This document shows, piece by piece, positions 10,344 to 21,219 of a stretch of DNA of 64,000 bases. The notes beneath the pieces are model-generated. The model searched no databases and was not told the origin of the DNA. It was given only the letters and a program-made list of their open reading frames with translations. This DNA is from Arthonia radiata (taxonomy: Eukaryota; Ascomycota; Arthoniomycetes; Arthoniales; Arthoniaceae): assembly GCA_002989075.1 (NCBI GenBank), contig PSQN01000003.1:2298340-2362339 (forward strand), given 5' to 3'. How positions within the stretch are numbered: the stretch's first letter is position 1; each line of letters opens with the position of its first letter. The position numbers and the translations under genes were made by a program.

Positions 10344-13329
10344 TCACCTGACGTTGATCGACGGTTGCCTTCGGTATCCGTGCCGTGATCGAGCTCTGGA
10401 AGCTGCACCGCCTGCTGAGAGCAACTCAACATCTTCTGTACCTCCAGCGGTTGGCTGCGGCGAGCTCTGCGCTTTGAGTGATGCACTCGGCACCGATACC
10501 TCTGAAGGATCCGCGAAGGGATCGCGAACCTCAGAGTGAGGAGCCCCGCCATAGACCTCTCCAGCTTGAAGAGGTGCCACGTCCATAGCTGTGAAGCCCG
10601 CAGGCTTGGCGTCTCCGAGGGCATCAGTTTTGAGGATACCGTATCGCAATGGTTGGTAAATGATGTCTGCAGACTCCTGCGATGACCGGTGGCTGGACGC
10701 ACTAATGGCAAGACTGCAGCTGGAAAGCACGGGTGTTCCGGCTGGAAACTTGAGGAAGCCGTATGCGTACAAGAATGTGATGAGGAGGCCTCCTTCAATG
10801 ACCGCAGCCAGAGTTGCTGATGGACCCCACGCAAGTCCTATTGCAGTCAGTAAGCTCCTTGTCTTGCGCTGGTCTGCGGTGGAAGGCAAATTGCGCCAGC
10901 AGCGAATTTGTGGGATATTGCTTTGCCGTGCGGTTCTTGCCATAGGTGAGAGGGTCGATGGAACACTGGGTCTAAGACAGCGGAGTCTTGCTTACCATAG
11001 AAAGACCTGACTCCTGTGTAGGTCTCTTCAAACCCAATTCGCTCACGGTTTGGCCCTAATACTTGCACATTTACCATAAAGATGGCTTCTGAAATGAGCC
11101 AATGCAACAACACCATGATCAACATCAATGGCATGCTCCACCGATATGGCAATTGCAACCAGTACGTAGAACGCTGCGGAAGCTTTGGTCTCGTCACACG
11201 CATCGTTTTGGAGGTCTTGGCGTAATCAGCGAGTTCTTGGGCGAGCAACGCGCAGGTAAAGAGGCCGTTGATGAGTAAGTAGGCGTTGGAGACAAACAAT
11301 TGGAGTATGTTCGCGGTAAAGACTGCAGTAAAGAGGGAGAGATCACCTGTCAGTATATCGTTGGGAGTAAGTCCAAGGTTTGTGTTGAACGGCGAGGCGC
11401 CGACATCAAGAGAAAGAGTGCCTGTATAGCGGTCAGTTCGGGCTTTCTATTTTAAGGCGAACGTCAAAATGAAGGGCAACTTACCAAGGAGCAACAAGGC
11501 CAGACCAATGACAAATATCGTGCCAGACAGAACGCCTGTCGATATCCATCGCCCAAGTCCTACCGCAGCGTAATATTTGTGTCTTTTCCCCTTCCAGGAT
11601 CGTCCTAGTGACAATCGTTAGCGAGACAGCCATTCGTGTGCTGTCAGCTAAGCTGCTCTTGAAATAACGCACCCGGATACACCAAGGTCTGACTCGGGAG
11701 TCGCTCTTGTGCAACAGACACCGCTTGTCTGTAGGCTTCGAACTGACCCCTTCGGACCTCACGACTCGAGACTGGTCCCAAACCGACCGTGTATGGGTCA
11801 GGTCTGGTCAGAAAAGAACACACCGCATCACCAACCGTGACAAGCGGTTTATGGTCTTTGATAGAAAGACAGAATAGAAAGCTGTGGCAGTATCAGCACA
11901 GTATGAGTTGTTGTAGAACGCAGTACCAACCAGCAAAGTTTAATCACGTTACAAACGATGACCGTGACCATTAAGTTAACTAACAGGAAACATTAGGCAC
12001 GTACTCCTCGTTGACTTTGACAAGCGACAACGCTCACCACTCATTTCCACAGCACAGGCTTCTTGCTCAGGTCGAGCCAAGCAGTAATCGATACGTTGAC
12101 TTCCAAGAGAATTCTTGCCTCTAGTGAGTGGTAGTCTTGCCAGGACCCATGAGCCTGAACCGGTAATGTTACCGCTGTTGCAATTCATTTCGCCATTGCA
12201 CATCCATGCATACGGACGGATTCGAGGATCATCACCCGTCATCTGGACAGGCGTATTGTATACGTAGCTTGACCAGAAAGCATTGGTTTTGTTGGGGTTG
12301 TCCGCGGTGACAAGTAGGACAGCAGAATACCTTGACATGAGATCAACGCCAAACTGTCTGACGCAGTCCTGCCAGCCCAATCTGATTAAGCTGCTATTCA
12401 TTGCCTGCTGCTGTAGCAGCAAGACGTCATGATCGATACCTTCGTTCGGGTGTGTAAGTCTGCTGTTGGTACTGCTGACTGAGTGTGAGTACGAGTCAAG
12501 TGGAAAACTATTCCAAAGCCCGGCATCTTTTACGGCGTCGAAGACTGAGAAATTGCCTCCAGTCACAAAGTTGGGCGTCACCGCGAAAGCGTAGTAGTCA
12601 AACACCTGTGTAGTGTTGAATATTGCGGAGTTGTACAGAAGATGTAGCGGGATCGAGCCTAGGGAAAACGTGTGAGACCGGCTGATGTCAATGTATTTAA
12701 ATGTCCCTGTACTCACTCAAGGCGATCAAGGCGCAGAGCAGGATATTACGCCACTTGATATACTTCAGGTTGAGAAAGTCGAAGACGCCTATGTGCACGA
12801 ATTTACCCTTCGCATGGGCCTTGTCGACTTCGGCACGCGTAGGGGCCGCCAGGATTTGAGAAGCGGCGTTCGAAGCTCCAAGAAGAAAAGTACTATGGAA
12901 GATTAGACGTCAATCGCCTGTGCACGGCGTTTAAGGGATTAAGTTTACCTCAAGATGTTGATCATAATATGCCATGCGGTATAGCTGCGGCTGGATTGCT
13001 TGCAGTTGCCCTTGAACAATACTCGCGTTCCTGGCTCTGAGTTCTGGTGTCAGCAAACATGGGTCTTAGAACGGGATCCTGCGCCTGCCTGCAAACGTAC
13101 CATCCATGGGCAAGCCCAGACCGACAAACAGGACGACGAGGTTGGCGACGAGGACCAGCGTCGAAACGGTTACGCCTGCCCATACTACCGGACGCCATGT
13201 TTGAAGTGAGAAGTTCTTGTACCAAGGCAATTGCGATTGTGGCTGCGAAACAGCTGAGCCCGTCTTGTCGAGGTTGCTGAGCTCGACATATTCTTGCTTC
13301 TGCCTGCCGAACTCCCATTTCTTCACCAT
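10344..13329 (-). CDS. DUF6536 fungal multi-pass membrane protein (9 exons)
   Basis: Nine exons on the minus strand: 13329-13101, 13036-12949, 12892-12717, 12658-12038, 11979-11931, 11881-11673, 11604-11485, 11421-10996 and 10837-10344. The total is 2412 nt, 803 aa. Residues about 35-60 form a first TM helix. LFKGNCKQSSRSYTAWHIMI and SSIPLHLLYNSAIF are hallmarks of the DUF6536 family of uncharacterised fungal membrane proteins. A large lumenal or extracellular loop (exon 4, Cys-rich, with N-glycosylation sequons) separates the first helices from a C-terminal block of helices. The last about 120 residues are hydrophilic. Most introns are 49-68 bp, but the last is 158 bp and could hide a small extra exon. 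The exon 5 donor GTTGGT is unusual. Biochemical function is unknown for the family. Confidence 0.8.
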
Positions 13330-13985
13330 CGCATTAATCTGGACTTAGCCTTGGGATCAATCTAGGAAGACCACTTGTGGCTGCGGAAGCCTTGAAGCTG
13401 CGCATGCTTGGGCATCTGCTGTATGGAGTTGGCAAACCCGGGCCAGGGTTACCATCCAGGTCGTCGAAAGCAGCAGCTCACGATCAGAACAAGTGTTGGT
13501 GTTTCGCGTCGCAAATAAACCCGTCCAAGCTGCGCGGTATGGGCGGAAAGTAGACGAAATTCTGGTTTGAAAGTTCTCGTTGCAGAGATGTAGATGGAAA
13601 AGGATGGACGAGAAGAATGCTGCCGGTGAAAGATGCACGCTCCTTTGGATCTTTGGCCATCTCGCCGCTCGCGTATCGACCGCCCGTGCATGATCTAGCG
13701 CATACTGTAATTTGGACGAAACCCAACCCAACAAATCATGTCACGGCACTATCAGAACCTATTTCCCAATGTAGGATGGCGTGGATGCCTACAGCTTTTA
13801 GTTTACCGTATCGATACCACACTGTTTGCTGGCCCCAGTCGCTCAGAAATCATTGAGACAAGCACGTTGAGTTGATTTGGCGTGACCATAGAAACGCAAA
13901 CGCGTTATCGAGAGATCAAAAGCAGCGAGCAGTCAATGTTTTCAAGTGTCCGTTTGCTGACATGGCGTCGCGACAACCCCTTGGC
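13330..13985. other. Intergenic, promoter of the DUF6536 gene
   Basis: Several overlapping 60-125 codon frames occur on both strands but none has a motif or splices into a longer model. It likely holds the DUF6536 promoter and the 3' UTR of the lipid-kinase gene. Confidence 0.45.
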
Positions 13986-15557
13986 TCAGTCACCTACCCA
14001 TCCCGAGACCATGCGGACCACGCTCGAGGTCTTCTTCTGCGGTTTCGTTACTTCAACGATCGTGCCGGGCTCACATGTGAAGATCTTGCCGTCCACGCAG
14101 ACGCGCCTCCATCTCCCTGGTCCGCCATAGCTTTCATCAAAGCGTGGGTCATCAGCTTCGTCCATCTCCAACCGGAGTTTCTCGACCTCCTCGTAGCCAA
14201 CCGCCGGGTCCCTGATGTGCTTGCCACCCTCGTAGGCTTTCTGCATCAGACCAACTATTCGTTCACCAGACACTGATGAACGGTCGCTGCCCTCCGGGCC
14301 AAAGTGTACCAGTCTCAGTTTGCCATCGAGTGGCTTGCTAGCAGGACTGATGGTGAACTTCTCTTCAAGCTTTGAACAAAGCGTGGCAAGGACATAGCTG
14401 TGAGTGTCCCGAGGCACCTCGTCCCAAGCTTCACTATCTGGTCGTCGAATGAGCAGCTTGCCCTTATATGGGTGCGGACCACCACCGTTTGGTGGAGAAA
14501 GATTCTCCTTCGCTGCCATTTGGAAGCGCTCTGCTCCAAGCTTTCGATACGCTGGCGTGTCTGAGTCGGCGACCAGAGCCGCGTGGAGCGCCCAGCTGAA
14601 CACGACTGCCCCGTGCATTTCGCTGATCCGTTGAGGCTGCTCTGCAGGCGGCGTCGGCGGTGAGTCATCAGATGGTGGGATGACTACAGTCGCCGGAGGA
14701 AAAAAACGGACCGTGAACAGAGGCAAAAACTCAGGAAAACCGCGCATGAGCGATGACATGCCGAGTGTGCGATCTCGTGTCAAGCTCAAGCTGTGTGCCA
14801 GCGCGTTGCCTGTGCCGGCAGGGACGATACAAGCGAACTGTGGTTCAAAGCCTGCCTGAAGTGCTCCGCTCGTCTCATCGGAATGGTCTTCCGCGGTTGG
14901 CGGGAGCAGGCCATTGACAAGGTCTACTACACCCCCATCTCCAGATACTAGGATGATCATGAGAGCGACACCGCGTTGGCCAGCCGGAAGGATCAGCTCT
15001 TGACACAGCTCGCTAATAGACTCAGTGGAGGTTGTCCGATGAACGTCATGGGTGGCACAGCCGTTATGTACAAGGAAAGGCTTGATGAGATTCTGATACA
15101 GTTTCTCTGAGTGGCCTTGTCCAGACTTCGTGGATAGTATGATCTGGACTGGGGAACGGCCTGCATTTAGTTGTTCCTTGATCCTCGCTGCAAACTCATG
15201 GTCATGTTTGAGAGCCCAGCAAGACCGACCGCTCGGTGAGAAGTCCTTGATCACATCCTCAGGCGGCTTGGTCACGATTACGTTTCGAAAGTATGTCCTC
15301 TCGGCTTCTTGTGCGTTTGTTGTCGAGTCAGCAATTTCGACATAGAGCAATGAATAGTCGTCGCCGACATAGCGATTTACAGGATTCAGGCCTATGATGC
15401 GGTCTGATTCAATGACATGCACTTTGTCCGGAGCTTCTTGTGTTCTCCAGGTAAACTTGCCAACAGGCTTCCGTTCATACTTCAGCTCAGCTTTGAGCCC
15501 TTGCACTGCACCGTTGGTGCTGATACTCGGGACGGAAGGGAAGCCCAAGTAGTCCAT
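13986..15557 (-). CDS. Diacylglycerol/sphingosine kinase-like lipid kinase
   Basis: Intronless, 523 aa, ATG at 15557. A DAGK catalytic domain starts near residue 135 (SPVQIILSTKSGQG). It includes the nucleotide-binding glycine motif SGDGGVVDLVNG (residues 205-216, canonical GGDGT-x-x-E-V-V-N-G) and IVPAGTGNALAHSL (244-257, canonical PxGTGN). The N-terminal about 110 residues resemble the leader of Lcb4/Lcb5-type long-chain base kinases. Family members phosphorylate sphingoid bases or diacylglycerol. Two substitutions in the glycine motif are notable: the first Gly is Ser and the usual Thr is Gly. They could lower activity or mark a divergent subfamily. No TM segment or signal peptide is seen. 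The substrate is not determined; a sphingoid base is the more likely option. Confidence 0.85.
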   Translation of the reverse strand: MDYLGFPSVPSISTNGAVQGLKAELKYERKPVGKFTWRTQEAPDKVHVIESDRIIGLNPVNRYVGDDYSLLYVEIADSTTNAQEAERTYFRNVIVTKPPEDVIKDFSPSGRSCWALKHDHEFAARIKEQLNAGRSPVQIILSTKSGQGHSEKLYQNLIKPFLVHNGCATHDVHRTTSTESISELCQELILPAGQRGVALMIILVSGDGGVVDLVNGLLPPTAEDHSDETSGALQAGFEPQFACIVPAGTGNALAHSLSLTRDRTLGMSSLMRGFPEFLPLFTVRFFPPATVVIPPSDDSPPTPPAEQPQRISEMHGAVVFSWALHAALVADSDTPAYRKLGAERFQMAAKENLSPPNGGGPHPYKGKLLIRRPDSEAWDEVPRDTHSYVLATLCSKLEEKFTISPASKPLDGKLRLVHFGPEGSDRSSVSGERIVGLMQKAYEGGKHIRDPAVGYEEVEKLRLEMDEADDPRFDESYGGPGRWRRVCVDGKIFTCEPGTIVEVTKPQKKTSSVVRMVSGWVGD

Positions 15558-16195
15558 CTGCTTTGAGTCCTACAGAGCCTACCGAGGGAACCGCCGCTTC
15601 AGTTTGAAACCGAAGACCTGAGACTTTTCAAACGCTGTCATCGAGCCCTATCAAGCGTTTGGTGCATGTCCTGACAGAAGGCAGCCGTGTTTGACAAACG
15701 GCGAGACTCTGTACTTGTAGCGTACTCACCAGCCTGAGAGTCAAGCAGTTGATTCCTGGGCTCCGAAATGAGCCCTAGCACTCAGCAGAGTGCGCTAACA
15801 GTCCTTCTGCGAATTTGACACTGCTGTAGGTGCTATTACGTGAAGACTGTGGGCACCTTCAGCTGTCAATCTATTCATGGTACCGCCCCTGCGCGCTAGT
15901 CCCCTTCCAGCACCAAGAGCTGCGGACACAAGTCGCCAAGCTTGAATCTCACTTCTTGAGTGTCGTGCGTGTTCCTCCACATCGAATCCTCGCGCCACTT
16001 CTCAACTGTAGTCCGACCGAGCCAGTAAGACATTCAATACAAGATCTCGAAACGCGCTCACACGCCTCCCGACGATCCGCTCCGATATCCAACATCACAT
16101 GGCCAAGAGCTGGCTCTGATGCACTCTCGCACATCTTATCTTCCCAGGCGCACATACCGCAAGCGAACGTCGCAGTGACCTTCCATTCATCCAGC
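15558..16195. other. Divergent promoter region
   Basis: This 638-bp gap separates the divergent lipid-kinase (minus) and single-pass membrane protein (plus) genes. The plus frame is open from 15830 but has no ATG in a good context before 16196, so I regard 15830-16195 as 5' UTR. Confidence 0.45.
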
Positions 16196-17008
16196 ATGGA
16201 TACCATAGATGCACACCTGATACGCCGCACAAATCCCAGCCGACCGTCAGAAAACCAAGCCCCGCCGAAACATCACTCAAATGCCGGAAAGATAGCAGCA
16301 GGCATTATTGTCGTTATACTCCTCATTGTCATCGCATTCCTCGGCTGGTATGGCTACAGATACTGGCGAGCACGCAAGCTTGGACTCCCACCCCCCTCGT
16401 TGAACCCTTTCGCGTCCCAGGCCGGCGTTTCAACCAGGAACTACCCCGCACGAGGAGGAGTCGTAGGTTGGATCACAGGCAAATTCAAGCAGATGCAAAA
16501 CAAGCGTACGGCTGGAGGGGCTTATGAGTCCGGACGCAGCGAAGGCGCAAGGGGGTTCGGACGAGTTGATCAAGATGAAGGTGCATGGGACCCGCGGATG
16601 GATCGCGATGAAGAGGGAGGCTACTATGGCGGCAGCAGGCTGTCCTACGAAGAACAGGAGCTCGGATTGGCGGGCCACCATGCAAGAGGCGACAGCGATG
16701 CCAGCTACATTGCTGGTCGCGGATATGGGGAAGAGGACACTGGATACCATGCTCCGCGCGGCTTCGAAGAAGGTGCGCCGCGAGGTCACACACGCGCCAT
16801 CAGTGAATATGACGTTGGCGACCATGGCGCGCGAGGCAATCCTTTTGCAGACTCTGCAGAGCTGAGTGATATGGGTGGACGAGGAAACAGGCCGACCGTC
16901 GACACTACAGTGCAAGGCGGTACTCAGGGCCAAGCTCATGCGAAGAAGGGAAGCAAAGGAGACAGCCCTACATCAGAGCGAAGGAGCGTGTTCCACGAAG
17001 AAGTATAG
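16196..17008 (+). CDS. Single-pass membrane protein, conserved fungal type
   Basis: Intronless, 270 aa from the ATG at 16196; the open frame begins upstream without a better ATG. Residues about 1-28 are hydrophilic. About 30-55 form one strong TM helix ending in WYGYRYWRARK, whose positive charges suggest an N-out/C-in topology. The cytosolic tail is Gly/Arg/Asp-rich with repeated short acidic and aromatic motifs. It has the conserved-looking GGVVGWITGKFKQMQNKRTA and a C-terminal SPTSERRSVFHEEV. I recall similar tails in uncharacterised ascomycete proteins sometimes labelled acid-phosphatase-like, but no enzymatic domain is present. A plasma-membrane or vacuolar adaptor role is a guess. Confidence 0.7.
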   Translation: MDTIDAHLIRRTNPSRPSENQAPPKHHSNAGKIAAGIIVVILLIVIAFLGWYGYRYWRARKLGLPPPSLNPFASQAGVSTRNYPARGGVVGWITGKFKQMQNKRTAGGAYESGRSEGARGFGRVDQDEGAWDPRMDRDEEGGYYGGSRLSYEEQELGLAGHHARGDSDASYIAGRGYGEEDTGYHAPRGFEEGAPRGHTRAISEYDVGDHGARGNPFADSAELSDMGGRGNRPTVDTTVQGGTQGQAHAKKGSKGDSPTSERRSVFHEEV

Positions 17009-17468
17009 CTTCGAGCCGCGACGCGATCTGATACAGTGCGAGCATATGGCGGCGCTTGATGAGGTTTTGTTCTGCACCTGTGTATTTTTGAATGAGACTC
17101 TGAGCATGATTGCTCCCTCCGCAACCCAAGTGACAGTATGCACGCTTGCCCATTTCTTGCTCGAACGTTAAAGTCATGGAGATCGCTCAGCTCGCGGATG
17201 ACTTGTGCACGCGAGCGAAACGATGACCTCAGCTGCCAAGACGGTCCAAAATCGTCAGCAGCGAACCGCAAGAATGTCTTAATTCGCGCCTTTTACCTGC
17301 AACCAGCTAGTCTGTCCAATCCTCGGGCGTGAAGGAGGCGGAATTACCATACCGACCATGAGCGAAGCACCGCGGCTGCCGCAGCGATAACATCTGTCTC
17401 ACAGTGGCCCATTCCGCTACATTCACTTGTACTCGGAAGTGCTCAACACAAGCTGAGGCTCGGTCGAA
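17009..17468. other. Intergenic, promoter of the lipase gene
   Basis: About 460 bp between two plus-strand genes. No repeats or RNA genes are recognised. Short frames here are antisense or non-coding. Confidence 0.45.
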
Positions 17469-20400
17469 ATGCTGCTCGTCCATCAAGAAGGCACCGTCAA
17501 AGTCGGCGAAGTCGTCAGATACACTCTAACCTACACGCCGACCGAGGATCGGATTCTGCCTACGCCCTCGCACTTGCATGTGCGCATAAAGAATACCACT
17601 GCGATTCCATACCGCGCCGCGTACCTCGTGGGACCATATACAATCCACGCGTCCGCTTATCCCGCCGACTTCACGCCATACAAAGCTCTCGAAGACCCGC
17701 AACGACATGGTGCACCTCAGTTCGAGCCGAACCTCAAAGCCGGCGGATCTTTTCATGCGAAGCTTGTCGTTCCTGAAGAGCTGCAGCAGAGTGGAGACAG
17801 AGCCTGGTTTCATGGCGCAGAGGATGGGCCACAGAAAAGCGTAACTTGGATCATCGAGGTCGCGGCGCAGATCCTCTTCTCGCAAAGCGCAGCCGTTCAC
17901 TACGAGCTCTTGGTGGCAAGAGATGAACGAAGCCTAGACACAGGGTTTGCGGCACTTGCAAGCAGAGGTCACGGTGAACCCGGCAGGCTTCACGATGTGA
18001 TACAGTATCAGATAGATGGCCCAGGTAAGATTCCGGCGCCAAAGGGTGTGTACGAGAAGGCGGTGAAGCTGGTCGCGCAGGATACAGCGCAGCTTTGGAA
18101 CACTCCGCCATTGCCGCGATGGCCCGAGCACGATCACGATCAGGATGCAGCAAGCAGGAGGAAGGCTTGGAAGCCTGGTCTACGACGCTCGATGTCGGGT
18201 AGCCGCGCTACTCAGCCAGCCGCGGGAGAGGAGAAACCAAAGCGCAAAAGGATCCACCTTGTCATCCTTACCCACGGTCTGCACAGCAACGTTGGGGCGG
18301 ATATGCTATACATGAAAGAGAGCATCGATGCCACTATCAAACAGGCTCGCCAAGACGCTCGCAAAAGAAAAGCCGATCTCCGCAAGCGAGAAAACAGCTC
18401 TGGAACGAGCCAACAGGAACAGAAAGGAGATGAGGGATCCAAGCAGGAAACATCAACGGCGCCGCTGTCAGGTGGTCAGGAAGACTTGGACGAAACTGAA
18501 GATACCCATGATGACGAGGACGATGAGCAGGTCATCGTGCGTGGATTTTCTGGCAATGTGACTAGGACCGAGAAAGGTATACAGTATCTAGGAAAGCGGC
18601 TCGCCAAATTTATCTTGACAATGACCTATCCGGACCAACCATTTCTGCCGGTAGCGAAGTCAATGGCACGCAAACTAACCAACACTTTGACGTCGAATGG
18701 ATCTCAAAGCGATCAGGGCAAGCACAAGCCCGCCCACGCGGGGAGTAGCATTCACCGTGGTCATGAAGATCCAGAAAAGCTGCCATATAAGTTTACCAGC
18801 ATCAGCTTCATAGGGCATTCTCTGGGCGGCTTGATCCAACTTTACGCCATTGGCTACATTCGCAAACACTCGCCGGGATTCTTCGATCAGATCAAACCTG
18901 TCAACTTTGTCACCATGGCTGCACCATTTCTTGGCTTAAGTAACGAGAACCCGCTTTATGTAAGATTTGCCCTCGACTTTGGCCTCGTCGGACGTACAGG
19001 TCAGGACCTCGGTTTGACTTGGCGCGCACCCACCATTGCGCGCAGCGGCTGGAGTGCAATGATCTCTGGCCTCGGTAACAACCAGGAGAAGCAGCAGGAG
19101 AAGCAAGCCGAAGATCCGCGGTCGAAGCCTTTACTACGTATTCTGCCTTCTGGGCCAGCTCATCATGTTTTGAAGCAGTTCCGAAACCGCACCGTCTACG
19201 CCAACGTCGTTAATGATGGCATTGTACCTCTCCGGACAAGCTGTCTCCTCTTTCTTGATTGGCGAGGTCTGGACCGTGTAGACAATGCACGTCGAGACAA
19301 CGGGCTACTGGGCACCATGGCACAGTTCGGCTGGAACGAGCTAACAGGCGCCAACACTGTATCTCATGAGCCTGGTACACCCGGTACTGAGAGAGTGCAA
19401 GCCTCCGACGGCAATGTCTACAGTGATGACACACCTCGAGAGCGCAGCGAAGAGCGCGAGGACTCGACAGAGAACGCAGCTGAATCACCAGCCGCTCATC
19501 AATTCCTCTCCAATCCCCTTCCAGACGACCAGACCGCAAGCTCCGATGTGGCCGCTCTTGCCCCCAACCCAGACACGTACTCGCAAGCTCGCCAAAGCAG
19601 TCCCTCCCCTTTCGACAGCATCATGAACTTTTTCCGCTCCGGCTCCCCCAAGCGCGCTGCCTCCCCCACAGAACCTCGTCAGAGCCCCAATCACACATCC
19701 ACAACCCACAAGGTCTCGCGCAAGGCCACCGAGCGCATTCGTCGCGCCCAAACCATCCGCGCTGCCGTCGCCGCCGGCGAACCCATCTCAACCGCCACCT
19801 CCCATACCGAGAAGCCCTCGCGCCCTGCCGCTACCCGCGGTGACTCCCTGCTCTCCAACCCCGAAACACAAGGCCCGCCTCCGAAAACTTCCATCTTCGA
19901 AGCCGCCTCCGACATCATCAACCCGCCAATTCCCACCCAATCTTGGATCACCGACCCGGCGTCCCGCAATCGCACCATCTTCCACGACCGCATCTACCAC
20001 CCCGACGATATCCCCCCGCCCCCTCAAAAGAAAACCCGCAGCATCAACTCGCTCGCCCGCAGCATCAGCTCCGACTCCATCAACCGCCGCACCGCCTCCG
20101 ACGCCACCACCCTCTCCTCCACGCCCTCCCCCAAATCCTCGCCCCCCATCCCCCGCCGCAAATCCCACCAACCCACCCCCTCCGTCTCCTCCACTATCTC
20201 GAACAACAAGACTCCGAGCGGCCGCACCCGCACCGCCCTCGAACTCGGCGCCAACGCAGACACCTCCGGCATGTCCGTCGAGGAGAAGATCGCGCGCGCG
20301 TACCACCGGGACTTGTCCTGGCGGAAGGTGCTGGTGCGTCTGGAGCCGGACGCGCATAATAATATGATTGTAAGGCGTATGTTTGCGAATGCGTATGGGT

Positions 20401-20954
20401 GGGAGGTGGTGCGGCATCTGTGTGAGACGCATTTTGCGGATACGCATTGTGCGCGGACGGAGGACGGGGAGGAGGATGGGATGGAGAGGGCGGATCGGCC
20501 GGAGGAGTGGAGGGGGAGGGAGAGTGGTAACGGCGATGACGGAGACGAGAAGAGGGAGAATGGAGAGAGTAATGGCCACGGGACTGCTGAACCTGATGAC
20601 GCTGGGAAGAGCAGTAAGTCGAAAGAGGAGGACGCAAACAAGGACAAGAGCGAAGACGCAGACAAAGCCCATCCCCTCTCCGGCTCCTCTCAAACACTCA
20701 CAACAGACCTCACGAAACACGCCCGCACAACCTCCGAACTCCGCGAAGCCGCAGACACAGTGCCCGAGATGGTATCGCGAGGCCCCAGCGCTCGGAGCAA
20801 TGTCAGTCGCCGCAACAGCGGGGAACGGAAAGGCAGTCAAGAGGCCAAGCGACATAGTCTGGAGAACGGAGACATGGTGAACTTAAACGACGACGAGTTT
20901 TTTGAGGCGAATGGGACGGATGATGAGTGGGATGGGGAGGGGGAAATGGGGTAG
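17469..20954 (+). CDS. DUF676 serine lipase/esterase, Rog1-like
   Basis: Intronless, 1161 aa, ATG at 17469. Residues 1-240 form an N-terminal beta-rich region typical of fungal Rog1-like proteins. The alpha/beta-hydrolase fold begins near 263 (HLVILTHGLHSNVGADM). An acidic/Lys-rich insert lies at about 295-355. The nucleophile elbow GHSLGGL (about 448-454) supplies the catalytic Ser, and NDGIVPLRTS (about 581) is where the family places its acidic residue. From about 640 on the protein is Pro/Ser/Thr-rich and disordered, interrupted near 940-1000 by a conserved-looking block (EEKIARAYHRDLSWRKVLV). Yeast Rog1 is a monoacylglycerol lipase, and a lipid-droplet or ER role is inferred. GC content is high in the 3' half, which creates long antisense frames that are not genes. 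Confidence 0.85.
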   Translation: MLLVHQEGTVKVGEVVRYTLTYTPTEDRILPTPSHLHVRIKNTTAIPYRAAYLVGPYTIHASAYPADFTPYKALEDPQRHGAPQFEPNLKAGGSFHAKLVVPEELQQSGDRAWFHGAEDGPQKSVTWIIEVAAQILFSQSAAVHYELLVARDERSLDTGFAALASRGHGEPGRLHDVIQYQIDGPGKIPAPKGVYEKAVKLVAQDTAQLWNTPPLPRWPEHDHDQDAASRRKAWKPGLRRSMSGSRATQPAAGEEKPKRKRIHLVILTHGLHSNVGADMLYMKESIDATIKQARQDARKRKADLRKRENSSGTSQQEQKGDEGSKQETSTAPLSGGQEDLDETEDTHDDEDDEQVIVRGFSGNVTRTEKGIQYLGKRLAKFILTMTYPDQPFLPVAKSMARKLTNTLTSNGSQSDQGKHKPAHAGSSIHRGHEDPEKLPYKFTSISFIGHSLGGLIQLYAIGYIRKHSPGFFDQIKPVNFVTMAAPFLGLSNENPLYVRFALDFGLVGRTGQDLGLTWRAPTIARSGWSAMISGLGNNQEKQQEKQAEDPRSKPLLRILPSGPAHHVLKQFRNRTVYANVVNDGIVPLRTSCLLFLDWRGLDRVDNARRDNGLLGTMAQFGWNELTGANTVSHEPGTPGTERVQASDGNVYSDDTPRERSEEREDSTENAAESPAAHQFLSNPLPDDQTASSDVAALAPNPDTYSQARQSSPSPFDSIMNFFRSGSPKRAASPTEPRQSPNHTSTTHKVSRKATERIRRAQTIRAAVAAGEPISTATSHTEKPSRPAATRGDSLLSNPETQGPPPKTSIFEAASDIINPPIPTQSWITDPASRNRTIFHDRIYHPDDIPPPPQKKTRSINSLARSISSDSINRRTASDATTLSSTPSPKSSPPIPRRKSHQPTPSVSSTISNNKTPSGRTRTALELGANADTSGMSVEEKIARAYHRDLSWRKVLVRLEPDAHNNMIVRRMFANAYGWEVVRHLCETHFADTHCARTEDGEEDGMERADRPEEWRGRESGNGDDGDEKRENGESNGHGTAEPDDAGKSSKSKEEDANKDKSEDADKAHPLSGSSQTLTTDLTKHARTTSELREAADTVPEMVSRGPSARSNVSRRNSGERKGSQEAKRHSLENGDMVNLNDDEFFEANGTDDEWDGEGEMG

Positions 20955-21219
20955 ATTGGTTTGAGGGATGAAATTATGAATGATCATGATGTGTTGAGAG
21001 TAGTGCTCGAACCATGTCGGGCTACGTCAGGCTCGTAAAGACTTGTCAGCGAACGCAATAAGTCCAATGCTAGCAATACCACCTCGCAACACTCATCGCC
21101 TCCTTTCTTCCACCCCCAATCTTCTTCAGATGCCATTACCACGCGTGCCTCCAGCTCTCCACCACTCATCAACTCCGCTAGTCCACTAACCTGCACGTAT
21201 CCCGCGATCCACCACAAGC
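20955..21219. other. Short convergent intergenic region
   Basis: It lies between the ends of the lipase gene (plus) and the small Cys-rich protein gene (minus). It probably holds both 3' UTRs. No feature is seen. Confidence 0.4.

Noticed and set aside
11323-11346. A 24-bp GT...AG stretch in the DUF6536 gene that first looked like an intron
   Set aside because: Far too short for a spliceosomal intron, and the frame reads straight through it with family-like sequence.
19788-20855. 355-codon antisense frame over the lipase C-terminus
   Set aside because: Product of the GC-rich third-position bias of the real gene; no motif and Gly/Ala/Arg-dominated.
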